DNA of 64,000 bases, from contig CM028887.1 in the NCBI GenBank assembly GCA_016801885.1, forward strand, positions 22,367,115 to 22,431,114, given 5' to 3'. This DNA is from Toxotes chatareus (Eukaryota; Chordata; Actinopteri; Toxotidae). Position 1 is the first letter of the stretch, and the number at the start of each line of letters is the position of its first letter. The translations under genes and the position numbers were made by a program. This document shows positions 23,096 through 34,680 of this stretch, piece after piece. The notes beneath the pieces are model-generated. The model had not been told where the DNA came from, did not search any database, and saw nothing but the letters and a program-made list of their open reading frames with translations.

Positions 23096-23384
23096 TAGAG
23101 TGACATTCCTGCATAGTCAATCACGTGATAACTATGCTTTTTTTTCATTGGTTGTTGCGTTATCTTAGCCCGCCCCTTTCCTTTTTTGATTGACAGGTAA
23201 ATTACAGGCTCGACTCCATAGCAGACGTGCTTGATTCCTCCCGGTAGCAACGGCGCACCAGAGAAATTTACATGTATTTTTTTTCAGCGTGAGAAATACA
23301 ATGTGTGGCGGGAGTGCGTGACAGAAGACCGAAAAAAGTGACTGTCACGCTCAATGCGTGAGACTTGAGAACCCTGGGTACCCA
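23096..23384 (+). repeat. CpG-richer segment, probable transposon remnant with promoter-like motifs
   Basis: The end of this segment, around 'AGTGACTGTCACGCTCAATG' and 'CGTGAGACTTGAGAACCCTG' (23337-23376), resembles the end of a repeat I remember from fish genomes. Upstream it carries TCACGTGA (23121-23128), an inverted CCAAT box ATTGG (23147-23151) and a GC box CCCGCCCC (23169-23176) within about 60 bases. CpG dinucleotides are visibly denser here than in neighbouring DNA. Whether this is an element's own promoter or a host regulatory site cannot be decided here. Confidence 0.4.
23111..23137. promoter_or_regulatory. dyad centred on a CACGTG E-box
   Basis: The outer arms GCATAGT and ACTATGC are perfect reverse complements and flank the 10-bp palindrome ATCACGTGAT, with 2- and 1-base spacers. 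TCACGTGA is the core bound by bHLH-ZIP factors of the USF and MITF/TFE type. The role is inferred from the motif only. Confidence 0.45.
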
Positions 23385-24284
23385 CAACAGCTATAAACGT
23401 GTATTTAGTGACTGTCAAAGCTCAACCGGAGTCCCTGTCTGCCCATCGGCAAGGCAAAGAGTCTGGCTGGTTCACTCTGTCTATCAGCTTTATGTCTATG
23501 CTACACTTTGTTCAGTCAGTCTCCCCCATGTCCCCAGACCCTCCACAACACTACATATCCATGAGCCAGTTAGCCTAGCTTGCTAGCTCTAATTTCCACA
23601 AGATGTTCAGTGCCATACTTGTCCCACATTACAGAAAGGAAAAGGTCAGCTAGTGTTACCTGTCTCTTTGTCTTTCATGGTTCCAGTTGTGGTGAAAGCA
23701 AATTAACCAGACTGCCAGAACACAGAGCAGCAGGTCGCCCAATAGGCTCAGCACTTCGTACATGTACAAGCTAAGTCAGGTACAAAACAGCAGCTAACAA
23801 TGTCGGCATCACAGCTGGTAACACCTGTGGCACGTGTGGTTGTTGCAACCGAAGCAATAAAACAAGTTATTTTTAGTGCCCGTCAACACAGATATTGCAC
23901 CAATTAAATTACAGCACAGACACTGTCAGTCTGTACTAAGAATTCAAGCCCCCCTCACTAATTCATAAGCACATGCATGAAATGAAACTCACACTTTCCA
24001 GCTGCAACCTCTGTGGGCACCAGTCCAGACATTATATGGGTGTGATGGCACTCCTCATAATACTAAAACAACACAACAATTATCTTGTTTCTCAGTCAAG
24101 GCTTAGTTACAACTACGCATTAATGCAAACTGATGAATTTATTAAATATTGAATTTAAAATGTTAAATAGCTGGGTATACTGGGCAATATGGTGGCACCT
24201 CTTTTAGGAAATAATAACCATCAAGTATTTAGCTGAGCTGTAGTATAAATATTATTTTATATTTGAAAATGGTTTACACATCTC
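23385..24284. other. unassigned stretch
   Basis: Slightly richer in GC than its surroundings up to about 23800. Two small plus-strand frames (23365-23586 and 23580-23774) show no known domain. It may be part of the same unrecognised element as the segment before it. Confidence 0.45.
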
Positions 24285-24352
24285 ACAGGTCAGGTGGGAG
24301 GGCCCCTTAGCAAAATTTTGCTTAGCACCCCAGAGAGGTCAGGACCAACTCT
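24285..24352. repeat. possible hAT-like repeat end
   Basis: The block with GGGCCCCTTAGCAAAATTTT and GCTTAGCACCCCAGAGAGGT, ending 'GTCAGGACCAACTCTG', resembles the end of a common fish repeat whose consensus ends in a '...GGGCCGGCCCTG' type terminus. It is short and degraded, with no target duplication visible. The assignment is tentative. Confidence 0.35.
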
Positions 24353-26388
24353 GTGTAGGAACAAGTGGGACATGGCGAGATTAATTTTAAAGTACATAAA
24401 TATTAGAGGAGAAAGTGGTTTTCTGTTTTTCCACAAGTAACTACAAGTAACTACAAGTAACAAGAAAAGTCATGCAATTTAAAGTGGGGTGAAGCTCGTA
24501 CCTTCACATAAGCCAAATATGTGACTCAGGGCTTTCCCAGGTGTAGCAATGACTGACAGGTGTAGCCCAACTGTATTCCAATTATTCTACAGCACTGTGG
24601 TACATGAAGTGCTTTGTCATCACCCCTGGGAGTTTAGAAAACCAGACAGACAAAATGGGATGTCCAGCTCCTTGTACTGTGGTTCACAAGACCCAGATAA
24701 GCAGGTTCTGACTCCAAGCAAACAGTGATTAATTCTCCTTCTCTGGCTGAAGGTGTGCTTATCAATGATATTTGGTTAGAATATAAACCTGCAGAGTTTT
24801 CAGAGTATTTGAATAAATGCCTAAAAGTGGCAAACTCACTTAGAAGTGTCCAGTTACACTTCGTGACTGAATTAATGACCACACTTCAACAAACAATATC
24901 ACATTTTATATAGGAAAATATATATTTCTCCCTCATCATTCAATATGTAGATAATCCAGATAATCCAAAATAAGTTTTGAGAATGTGCCAGTGTTTTTCA
25001 AATGCTAGATGCCTTACTTTGGAATAAACCTCTCTGTAAAATAGAATGTAATTAATTTGATAAAGCGAGAGAAATAAGTGAAAGCTCCTACTAGTTATCA
25101 AGCACCAGCAACATCACAAGCACAAGCAATTTTTCACATTTTCATTAAAATGTCCAACCAGCGATTCAAAAACAGCTGTCTCCCACTTCCACTCTGGCTG
25201 TGGTACAGTATCTTAATAAAAATGTTTTTACTTTCTTTTTTTAGCAGATGGTTTCAGTAACACGTTTATCCAAACTCTTTGAGATGTCTTGTACTTTGAA
25301 CAAACCTGTTTTCAAAGCAAAGCCATACAATCAGAAAAGTAACTAAAGAAACTAAAAACTACACAGAACACATACCATTAAGGAGACTTGTAGTCACGGA
25401 TATTGTCTAATTTTCCACTCATTGAAAACTGACCCTCAGCAGCGTGACTTAATACAAAATCATTCTTGTTTTGAACTGAAGTAATGTAATCAATTAATGT
25501 GTGGTTATTTTTACATGCAGGAATAGATGTTGACTGTGAACCCTGGATGTAAAGTTGGCTCCTGTCATTAATTAATATTAAATTGTCATCAATTCTGCAT
25601 TATATATCGAACTGTGCATCCATTTTACAAGAATTTGCACAGTAATTCATTGCATTTCATTTTCCACATGTGTAAAAAGAAAAGCATTCCATCTGAAAAG
25701 CTAATGGTGTACATATAGTACATATCATGGTCTTAAAAGTAGAGAAATTAGCTTGAAACTTGGAGGCACTACAGCCTCACAGAGACAGGCAAAATCATAT
25801 AATACATTATCTGTCTGCAACCCAATGTCTGCACATGCCCTGTTGCTAGTTTAGATGGTTTTCAGCCTGATGGGGCTTTTTTTTATGTCATTTAGTGGGT
25901 AAAAATGTTTTTGGGTGGTTTCTGATAATTTGTGCTAATTTTCATACCATACAGCCAGTTTCCCCCAGTAAAAAGTTAAGGGCCAATTGAGATTGAGGCC
26001 CTGAGTTATACAACCCCAATGTGCAATGACTGAAAATTGCCAGTTCAGTTTATTGCAACGAGGCTGAAATTTAATTTCCAATTCAAATTATTATTTGATA
26101 ACAGCTTTGTGATAAAAGGCTCGTACAAGCTTACATCTGTTGATATAAGTGAGGACTTTTTATGTCTAATATAATACACACAGATGACTTGAGGAAGTCG
26201 TTTTTCATTATTATAGCTGTGGTTTTGGGTTCACCCAAACTTATACTAATAACACAGAAAACCAAAGGCAAGTCTTAGAAGTATTATTAAGCCACAGAAC
26301 ATAATGGAAAAGATCTGAGGCTTCAAAAGCCACCATAGGTCAAATGCAACAATGGCCAGTATTGTAAATGTTGTTGCACAGTTATTTA
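24353..26388. other. unassigned non-coding stretch with a minor tandem repeat
   Basis: AT-rich DNA without genes. A three-copy tandem repeat of ACAAGTAACT (period 10) is at 24433-24462. Nothing else is recognised. Confidence 0.55.
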
Positions 26389-26702
26389 GTGGCTATAATC
26401 AATATTTTATAATAATATACGAATATATTTATAACAATTTTATAATAACAGCGTATCAAATGAGTGTGAAAACAGTGTGACACTGTTACAGGGGTTGCTC
26501 TTGGCGATGAACCTGCAGAGAATTATCACCTGACTCTGCAGCTCCCCTCGACTTAACATGCCCTGGGATTTATAGTGAGTTTCAGCTCATTGTTTAGCTG
26601 TTTTTATTCATCTATTTGGGTTGACTCTCGTTGCTTCTATATAATTGTCAGTGCCTGGAAGTGTCTTTTCAGTATGGTTTTATACCATTTACTCTGGGTG
26701 TA
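26389..26702 (+). repeat. dispersed repeat family B, copy 2
   Basis: Shows the same block order as 10050-10420 and 30555-30960: 'AATATTTTATAATAA', 'GTGTGAAAACAGTGTG', 'AGGGGTTGCTCTTGG', 'CTGCAGCTCCCCTC', 'TTTATAGTGAGTTTCAGCTC' and 'TTGACTCTCGTTGCTT'. The 3' half, including the CCCCACTGTACGC block of copy 1, is missing. It is non-coding. Confidence 0.7.
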
Positions 26703-26726
26703 TCACATTGTTTTAGGCAGCAGTGA

Positions 26727-26747
26727 GTTGGGTTGGGTTGGGTTGGG
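26727..26747 (+). repeat. (GGGTT)n tract with G-quadruplex motif
   Basis: Four GGG triplets separated by TT lie at 26730-26747. This satisfies the canonical intramolecular G-quadruplex pattern with 2-nt loops. The unit is similar to, but not the same as, the vertebrate telomere repeat. Confidence 0.9.
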
Positions 26748-28636
26748 ACTTTTAAGCTGAAGCAAATGTTGGCAATGCAAAAAGAGATAACAGAAAAAAA
26801 AGTGTAATAAGTGCAAAAACACACACACACACCCACAGACACAAAAGAAAAAATAAGGAAAAATAACAACAGTAAAAGTAAAAAAAGAGGCTGATAACCT
26901 GTTTAAAATGATGAGTGACTATTTGTATTTCCTTTCCTTTTCTTGAATTGCGCACTGCTCAAAGCCTGTGAGGGGGAGGAGGACTGACCATTAGCCACAG
27001 CAGCAACAAACACAAACACTGCATTACAGAAAGTCCACATGTAACTCTATACCGGACAGCAAGCACGATCCCATTAACACTTCCCATTAACATTCAAAAC
27101 CTTTTATGTAAAACACAAACACCCATTTCAGCCGAATAGTATTGTGTGTGCAGGGTTTAAATATCAGTGGGCAAATGTAATACATAAATAAAGTCTTTAT
27201 ATAAGGTACAATTCTGTCTAGCTCTTACTGATAGCAGGAGAGATAAACTACCTTAGCCCGTGTTTTGTTACAAACAGATAAGTCACCACAGTTGCAGAGA
27301 TTAAGGTACTTTACATTGGTTGACTCATGGAGTTGATTTTGGCTCTTAATTACAAGTCTCATACTGGGAAATAAATAAAATGCTACCTGGTAAAGCTTTA
27401 CTTGAGACTTGGTGTTCAGTTTAGTTTACGTCACCTGTTCTGTGGACATGTTGGTTTCTTTCTGAATTTTACACGTAGTAACAGGGCTGAGTTGTGCCTC
27501 TGTGATTGACAGAACCTTGTTTTGCTATAACTACCAATTAAACCTAAATATTCTTTTTTTTCAGTTGATTAAAATCTTCTTTGAGCCTAATTTTCAACTC
27601 TGAGGTATAGAAACACAATGTCACACAAATGTCAACACCCAGGTTTATGTTGCAGGTGTATGTGCTATGTGCCTATCAGCAACACTGACAATGGCATTCT
27701 CTTCGACTTCTGTTGCACTTTTGTTGATGCTGAAGTAAAATTTTCCTTTCCGATGCTAATCTCAAATTCAAACATCACATTCGCACTGAACTCGCTGTCA
27801 ACACTTTCACAGGATGTTCATGACATGAATACAGGGTCTGATCATCTGGGAACTTCAAAAATCTTTCACATTCAAGGTTGTTGCAGTCTGGGATTTTTTT
27901 TCAGACACATTTCCTCAATCTGTTTTTCTTGCAGGTGAACCTTGTGACCTTCTGTCCCTAAATAAGTGCCCCCCCCACAAAATAACTTTTGTATAATTTT
28001 GCTTTCTTATTGATCTGTGTCCAGTGGAAAACATACTGTACCATGTATCATTTCTATCACTGAAAATAATTTTCATTTTAGCAGAAGTTGTTAACCTTCT
28101 GCTTCTATCAGACAGTCTCACTTGTCTGCTTTTGTACATCAGTTTCTGAGCCTCAGTAGAGAGAAATTGTCCCTGGTTATCTCTGGACAACTTCAGAGTC
28201 TAGTCTCTAGTGTGCTCTTAGACAAAAGGTTGACGATAGGGCAGCTGGATAGACTCTTTAAGAAAGAAGCTAGGCAGCACTGCCTTCAGTCACAGGTTCT
28301 TACATCTGTTTTTTCCTTTTTTTTAATTATATCGCTACGGTGTCTTTCACATCATTTCCTCCAATTTCTGATTTTTTTTGCCTGGTCTTCTGGCGATGTC
28401 ATCTTAGCTAAATGATAACTGGGCCATAATAACTTCACCAGGGTTGCGATATGCTTGACAGTTGCAAAGAAAAAGCATTTGAATAAAAAATTTCAAACAA
28501 AGATGAGCATAAAAAGATAGGACAATTGATAAAGAATAAGAAGGAATCAGGACAAAGAAGCATCAATTAAATGCTTAGGACTTTACGTTTTGAGCTATTG
28601 AGACATTTAAAACACTCAACGGAGTTCAGCAAATGT
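26748..28636. other. unassigned non-coding stretch
   Basis: No gene is assigned. Frames of about 90-106 codons occur at 27618-27938 (plus), 27915-28190 (minus) and 28122-28415 (plus). None shows a domain I recognise. A poly-C run lies near 27969-27976. Confidence 0.5.
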
Positions 28637-28872
28637 TCAGTCATCACGAGTCTTGAACTTTGAATGGGACACAACCAGGAGCCCTTGTTGTGATGACCAC
28701 AGAGGTCTCAAAGGGATCAGCAATACAGTGATGAAACCAAATTGTATAACAGCTGGAAAGATTTTGAATTCAATCCTAAATGTGAATGGAAGCCAGCATA
28801 GAGACGCAAGCACAGGAGTAATAACTGCAGTCATGTTTAGTAAGTGTAGCAGAATTTTTTTTGCACAGAGTA
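28637..28872 (-). pseudogene. L2-like LINE, C-terminal coding fragment (minus strand)
   Basis: Read on the minus strand, this encodes ITPVLASLCWLPFTFRIEFK, followed after about 20 residues by RPLWSSQQGLLVVSHSKFKT. These match the 'HITPVLxSLHWLPVxxRIxFK ... RxLRSSxxGLLxVPRxRxKT' region near the C-terminus of the second ORF of L2-group LINEs. The block between is degraded, and the frame ends after only 85 codons. Reverse-transcriptase motifs are not present next to it, so this is a truncated dead copy. Confidence 0.8.
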
Positions 28873-30554
28873 ACTGACTTGAAATATTTCTCAAAGTGCA
28901 ACCGGGAATCAGAAATGACCTCTAGTTTTCTGGAGGCCAATTTTGAGATAGATACCAGGGAACCTAAGTGCTGTTATAAAAATGATTTAAGGAAAAACGC
29001 AAGATATTCAGTTATGTTGTGACTGAATGGCTGAAAACCACAAGACATCTGAGATCTGATCTTCTGTGCCCTATTATGTAAAATAGCCATGCTGCAACTC
29101 CCCAAGGTTTCACAAATACATACTGTACAGCTAGACATCACTGGCATTTCAGTGATGCTAGTGTCAATCTGTTCATATGTGCAATGTAAAGAAAAGCCTC
29201 GACCCTTTCTAATATGTAAAGAACTGAGCAGAAGAAAAAACACCACCCTTGCTTTTTTTGTCTGCTGTTGTTGTGATATTTCTCTGTGCCCTTCTGTGTT
29301 TGTCTCCTCTGCTTTTTAATACAGTGACAAACTGCAGCAGAAATAAGAAAGTAGTTACAAGTTGAAGCTCACTACCTGGGATGATCATCTATGTTGGTGA
29401 CCATTAGTGTAAAACACTGTCCTTCTCAGGAGTGTTAGGTGTAATGCCACAGCTTGATCTCTATTTTAAATGGTCTAATCAATTATTTGTTGTCAGACTG
29501 AGGATGTTTTTACACCTGACTTTGCCCTTTAGCTCACCTGAAAAAGGTTTAAGGTGCCGTGGAGGTGAGCTGTTTATTGGCAATTTTCTTTTCTGGCATT
29601 AGTCCTGAAACTAATTGGACTAAATAAATACACTGTGGACTAATTTTATTCAATTGTGTTCGGTGTCTGTCAATATGTCCGCCCTTCAATTGCTTCCCTG
29701 ACTTAATTCATCTTGTTAGCTTGGTGTCTGTTTCTCCCCTTAGGTCAACTGACTGATGGAGACGGGGAGAAAAGGTGTTTTTAAAATGCAGTAAAATGAG
29801 GTGGAATCAGGCATTCCTCGCACGGAGCAGCTGAAATGGAGACGTACTCCATCCCTCTTACAGACACGCAAACACCCAGGCATTCACATGCACGGATGTA
29901 CACGTACACACGTATAAATACACGTACACACACACTCAGTCATGCAAAAATTGACTCCAATTAGCCGGCCGCTGGTCTCTCTCCTTCCCTCATCAGTGCC
30001 CGGAGTGAGAGCCTCATCATTAAGAGAGCATGCTTAATGACGGCAGGCCTAACCCTCTCTGATGAAGGCACTCTTTGATATTCTAGAGGTAATCCTACAC
30101 ACACCTTCACTGTGCCTGCCCCATCACACAGGCTTTGTCTTTTTTCCTTGTTCTTTCATTCCTCACTTCTTTGAATCTGGGTTGGCTTTATATATAGACA
30201 CGCAACATGGATGAAAATAAAAGTAATCCTGTTATTGTTTGATAATGTGACATAATTTTAATAATTATTTTGCATTTTTTAAGAAATGGCTGTTGCTGAG
30301 CTTTGTTGAAATAAAATGACATAATAAGCAAACACAAACTTTGTATGTTGGAGTAACCTGGTAAAACAATCTGTCCTATTTCATAGAACTGGGGTTTGAT
30401 CATCAAATAAACTCATTACACAAAACCTAATAATTATGAATGTCATTTTGTTAAATTTTTGAAACATATAACAATATAAACATTAAACAGTCAATTCTCC
30501 TGGAAATTACTTTAATATGAAAATACTTTGCATTACCAAAATACATTTTCATAT
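28873..30554. other. unassigned non-coding stretch, possible regulatory DNA
   Basis: No genes. From 29480 to 30120 the DNA is largely free of long simple repeats, except for CA-rich bases around 29870-29940. It contains a dyad TCATTAAG/CTTAATGA at 30017-30040. Conserved non-coding character is suspected but untested. Confidence 0.45.
30017..30040. promoter_or_regulatory. TAAT dyad, candidate homeodomain dimer site
   Basis: TCATTAAG and CTTAATGA are perfect 8-bp reverse complements separated by AGAGCATG. Each arm carries a TAAT/ATTA homeodomain core, and a GCATGC palindrome overlaps the spacer and right arm. The regulatory role is inference. Confidence 0.35.
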
Positions 30555-30960
30555 TTAAGGCTATAGTGAATATTTTATGATAACTGACAATACGAATGAC
30601 AATGTGTATGCAATTCACACTGTGAACTTGTGAAAGGGGTTGCTCCTAGGGACAAACCTTTTATTATCAGAGGAATCTGCAGCTCCTCTCAGTTTTATGG
30701 AGTGTTACAGTAAGTTTTAGCTCACTCTTTATCTGCCTGGCCCACAACTTTATTGTTTTGGTTCAGTCTCACTGCTTAGCGTCATTTTTCACAGCCGGCT
30801 GCTCTTTTCAGAAAAATCCCCACTACACGCTACCTGCTCTGTACCAAACTGCACACAGACACAGTAAGACCCTAGCTGATGAACACCTTGGAGCATTTAG
30901 CAGCTAAAGAGCCTGATATTTCCTCCAGGAAATTTGTCCAGTTGGTTGTGTGTTGCCTTC
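30555..30960 (+). repeat. dispersed repeat family B, copy 3
   Basis: Includes both halves of the repeat: 'AGTGAATATTTTATGATAAC', 'GAAAGGGGTTGCTCCTAGG', 'CTGCAGCTCCTCTCAG', 'AGTAAGTTTTAGCTCAC', 'CCCCACTACACGCTACCTGC', 'GATGAACACCTTGGAGC', 'ATTTAGCAGCTAAAGAGCC' and 'GATATTTCCTCCAGGA'. It is the most complete of the three copies in the window and is non-coding. Confidence 0.75.
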
Positions 30961-33104
30961 CACAGTTTAGTAAAACTGTTTCTGTGTATGGTCCCCCCCA
31001 AAAAATGATAGAGCTGTTAGGTTGATTCCCACCTACTCAATACTGATTTCTATCTATTTATTCTTTCTTTCAGGAGTGGACACATGTTGCGTTTTAATAA
31101 TGACAGAAAGCTTTCCTTTTCAAAAGCCTGCAGTATGAGCACACAGACACAAATCCAAATATATGTGTATGCACAGATACACACACACACAGACCACTGG
31201 TTCCACTTGACCTCTTATTGTGCTGTTTTCCAGTCTTCGTAATGACTGTTCAACTGAACGCTTCTCTGCAATTTTCTCCTCTTTTAATACATCATATAAT
31301 TAGGTCCAATTATTGCTAATAACTTTGGGCAAAAAGCCTTTGTTACCAAGGTCAGTATGGTCTGACAAAGCTTTAAAGCTGCCCTGACCTCATCTTACTC
31401 TCAGCAGCATCCAGTTAATTATGTCCAACATGTGCATATACACACATATCTCTCTCTCTGCCATTCTCTCTCTCATACATGGACATAAATACACACCAAA
31501 ATCAGTAGACATTTTAATGGTCTTTTCCTACACACTCTCATGGTTGGTAAGTTCGAAAGAAGAGGCTCTTTGGTCTGTAGAACCATGGCAATTAATAATC
31601 AACAGAAGAGTGCTGTGTCAGTGGGCTTTCAGGAGGTCAAGCTGAGGGTAAGAAGCAGCTACACATGCGAGGACCCGTCGTCTTTATGTTATGTAAGTCT
31701 TCAACTGGGTTTCACTGCTAACAAACAGATTTTTCTGATGTTCGGTGATGAATTGAAATTGTCTGTCTCTCATGTTTCACTCAATCAGGTCGCACTTCAA
31801 AAATAAATGCCAAAAATGTGTTTACCTGCAGAGAGCTTGGAAATTTGAGGAGCCAGTCACTGAAACAGATATTCATGGTGGTGACTTTCTGTGGCTTTTT
31901 CATAGACCTTAATGATGCCTTTGGTTTTGATTAAACCAAGGAAGATCAAATATGTGTCATACAAAAAACTGCATGAACACTGCCTTATTCTCACCATGAA
32001 ATATTAACATAAGAAGTTTGCCTAAACTGAAGTGGAACTGGTTTTCATTCTTAATTACTTGTTAAAAGATAAAACTTTCCCTCTGCAGCTCTGTCATCCC
32101 ATCTTTTTCCAAAAAAACGGATGTAAAACAAACTGTCATCTAACCTTTGTCTTTGCTTTAGCTCTTCTGTGTTATCTTCTCACCCTTAATTTTGCTGTAC
32201 ATCCATGCCATAAGTCAGCTCTGACGCTAAACGTTAATGCTCTTGTAGCCAGAATATTAATTTAACCTATAAACTAATTTTCGGCAGGATTAGCAAAGTA
32301 ATGACCTACCCCTCTAAAATCAGAGTGCCCTGTTTCAGACGACGACCACTGCTTCACTGAGCTGCTTAATGTGGCTGGAACACCATTTTCTGTTTCTATT
32401 TGAATTGCGGATTGCAGCTTTCAACAGTGGGCCACTAAGACCTTGAGCGTGAGTGGCAGCGAGGATGATTAACACAGCTATGGGGATGGTGAAGGAGACT
32501 TACACAGGGATACACACAGGCTCCCTGCTATGGATCAAGACTGGATATGCTCAAACGTTCTTAAGGGATTTACATCCCATAATTGTTACTGCAGCAACGA
32601 GTTAGCAGCATATATGACAGTACTGTCGGTAGATTCCCAGAAAACAAAGTAAAGAGATGTACCTTTTGTCACTGGGGTTGTAGCAGTTTAACAAAAAAAC
32701 ATGCAGCACCAACGACAAAAAATAAAACTCTGTGTCTTGTATTCTCAGAGCAGGGGCGAACATCAAATTGTGTGTCTTAATGTCTTTATAATTTTAAGGG
32801 CTAAGGCTGCCACTGTTATAACTTTTTATTATTATTAACAAATCCCCCAAAGACACCAAAACCAACAGTGAATTTATAACTCCGCACAGTCTGATGCATA
32901 CACTACCTTATGCCTCTGTGCTGTAGAACACTGTTGTCCAACCTATTAAAAACACATTAAAGAGCCATACTGTTGCATTGTGGTGACCTATTCCTTCATT
33001 ACAGTGAAAATGGTTAATGCAGTTCATTTTAAATAAAGCACTTGAAGGAATTAACTACATTTTTGTCTGTTGTAATAAATGATATGGCTATTGATAGGGT
33101 TTTT
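30961..33104. other. unassigned non-coding stretch
   Basis: Contains short CA (about 31180-31193) and TC (about 31449-31475) tracts. Small plus-strand frames at 31421-31806 and 32032-32265 have no recognisable domain. No gene is called. Confidence 0.55.
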
Positions 33105-33188
33105 CATTACTTTTATTCTTTGTTTTCACTGCAAAGCACTTTGTAATTGTGTTTTATAAATATAAATAAATAACATTATTATTTATGT
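33105..33188 (+). repeat. LINE 3'-tail-like sequence
   Basis: The sequence 'GCAAAGCACTTTGTAATTGT', followed by TTTTATAAATATAAATAAATAA and an ATTATTATT end, is the typical 3' terminus of L2-group LINEs and of SINEs that borrow their tails. The coding part is not recognisable upstream, which is consistent with 5' truncation. Confidence 0.6.
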
Positions 33189-33374
33189 GTCTGAAATAAG
33201 TTATGGACCATAATGGAGTGCTGTGGCACAATGGAATAATATGTATTAGGCTGATTATGCAAACAAAACTAGTAGGATCTTTTTTGGTTCTGTTCTTTTA
33301 TGGGATATGGGACTTGCTGATACGCAGTACACACGCACACACTCACATACACACACCTATGCTAAAGTGCATTG

Positions 33375-33760
33375 AACTCTAAAACGCTTTGCAGAAAGTG
33401 GATCAGTTTCATCTAAAGCACGAACAAGAAGACCATACTATCAGGAGATCAATACATCAAGCTAAGTTCCCTGAGAGATACAAAAGCAAATTCATCACAG
33501 ATGTAGAATTTGCTAAATACAGAACGCAAGACTCCAATCAGCAAAAGTGCTGTCAAAAGAAGGCTATTTGTAGTGGTCTCAGAGGACAAGTAGCAGTTTT
33601 TAAACCACTTCTCAGGAAGGGAAACAAGACCAAATGCTTGGGTTGTGAGAAACATCATCACTTTACAGTGGATGATGGGAAAAAAGTCCTATTTACTGAT
33701 GTATATAGCCTATACAATAAATCATATATATTTATGATTTATATTATTAGAAAATGAACA
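33375..33760 (+). pseudogene. Tc1-like transposase fragment (N-terminal half)
   Basis: A 122-codon frame (33389-33757) contains SGLRGQVAVFKPLLRKGNKT, followed by about 20 residues and then KKVLFTD. This corresponds to the 'GLxGRVAxKKPLLRxxNKxKRLxWAKxHxxWTxxxWxKVLWTDESKF' region of Tc1/mariner transposases. The final D is the first Asp of the DD34E triad. The preceding 60 residues fit loosely to the second DNA-binding subdomain (QDxNxxKxxxxKKAICS-type). After LFTD the similarity is lost (VYSLYNKS instead of ESKF), and the remaining two catalytic acidic residues are absent. No terminal inverted repeats were found around it. Confidence 0.75.
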
Positions 33761-34680
33761 CATGCGATAAATGTCCCAGTTTGATCTGCATGCAAAAGTG
33801 TAACATCAGTAGTAGAGGTGGGGATGTAACCTCTGTCTCAGGTCAAGGATGGACATTGTATCAGATGTGACGGGCCACCCTTGTCTTTCTCTGGGTGTCT
33901 GACTCGGTCCATGACTTTGACGGCCGTCCCACGTAATGCTTTGATTGGCTTTCATCTGTGAGTTATGGTTGCAATCACAGGAGAATGCCAGCCAGTGGAC
34001 ATGAAGTTAACTTGGTCAAAATATCATTAAATATTAGCCAGTCTGAAATCTCTAACTGCTTATATTATGGTATATATATTTCAAAGGTTTAAGAGATTTA
34101 AGTCTGAGTTGTGTGTAAATAGTATGTGCCTTCAAGGGATCACTGTTTTGGTTTTCCACAAACCCTCTCCTGGAGCCTCCCTGATGTATCTGCATGTGTT
34201 ACCTAGAAGAGTACAGGCCTTTATGGCCCATGCATACAAACATATCTGTCATCCTTAGGCTGGCATTGTCCATTCAATCAGAGCCTCGGCCACAGAAAAT
34301 CAAACATGACACTGATTTAAGAAACCGAGGGACAAAATAAACACGAGTTCTCTCCTCCAGAACTTACTGAATATCATCGACAAAAGCCACATAGAGCCAC
34401 TACACACCTGACTGATGCTTTCTGATTTCCCATATGTTTTATGATTTGTATTCACAACCGAATGCCAGCACTTGTGAGTGTGTGTTTATCTTTCTGAAGT
34501 TGAGGCCTTCCCAAATGTTGATGTTAATAGTTGTTTTCAGAGGCTGAATGTCCCCCTTGGTGAATGTTATCTGTTTCTCTGGCTCGTTCTCTCTCCACTG
34601 GCGCAGTGCAGATTAGTTAGCTTCTACCAGTTGGTACAGTCTGGGGCTCCAAACGTTCACTTAATGAATTGGCAGTCATC
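33761..34680. other. unassigned non-coding stretch
   Basis: No gene or element is recognised. The plus-strand frame at 34067-34258 has no family resemblance. Confidence 0.6.

Noticed and set aside
24433..24462. Regular short repeat considered as a CRISPR-like array
   Set aside because: Three direct copies of a 10-base unit without spacers, in a vertebrate genome; it is an ordinary tandem repeat.
27618..28415. Adjacent frames of about 90-106 codons on both strands, considered as a possible degraded gene
   Set aside because: No recognisable motifs, conflicting strands, and poly-C and poly-T interruptions.
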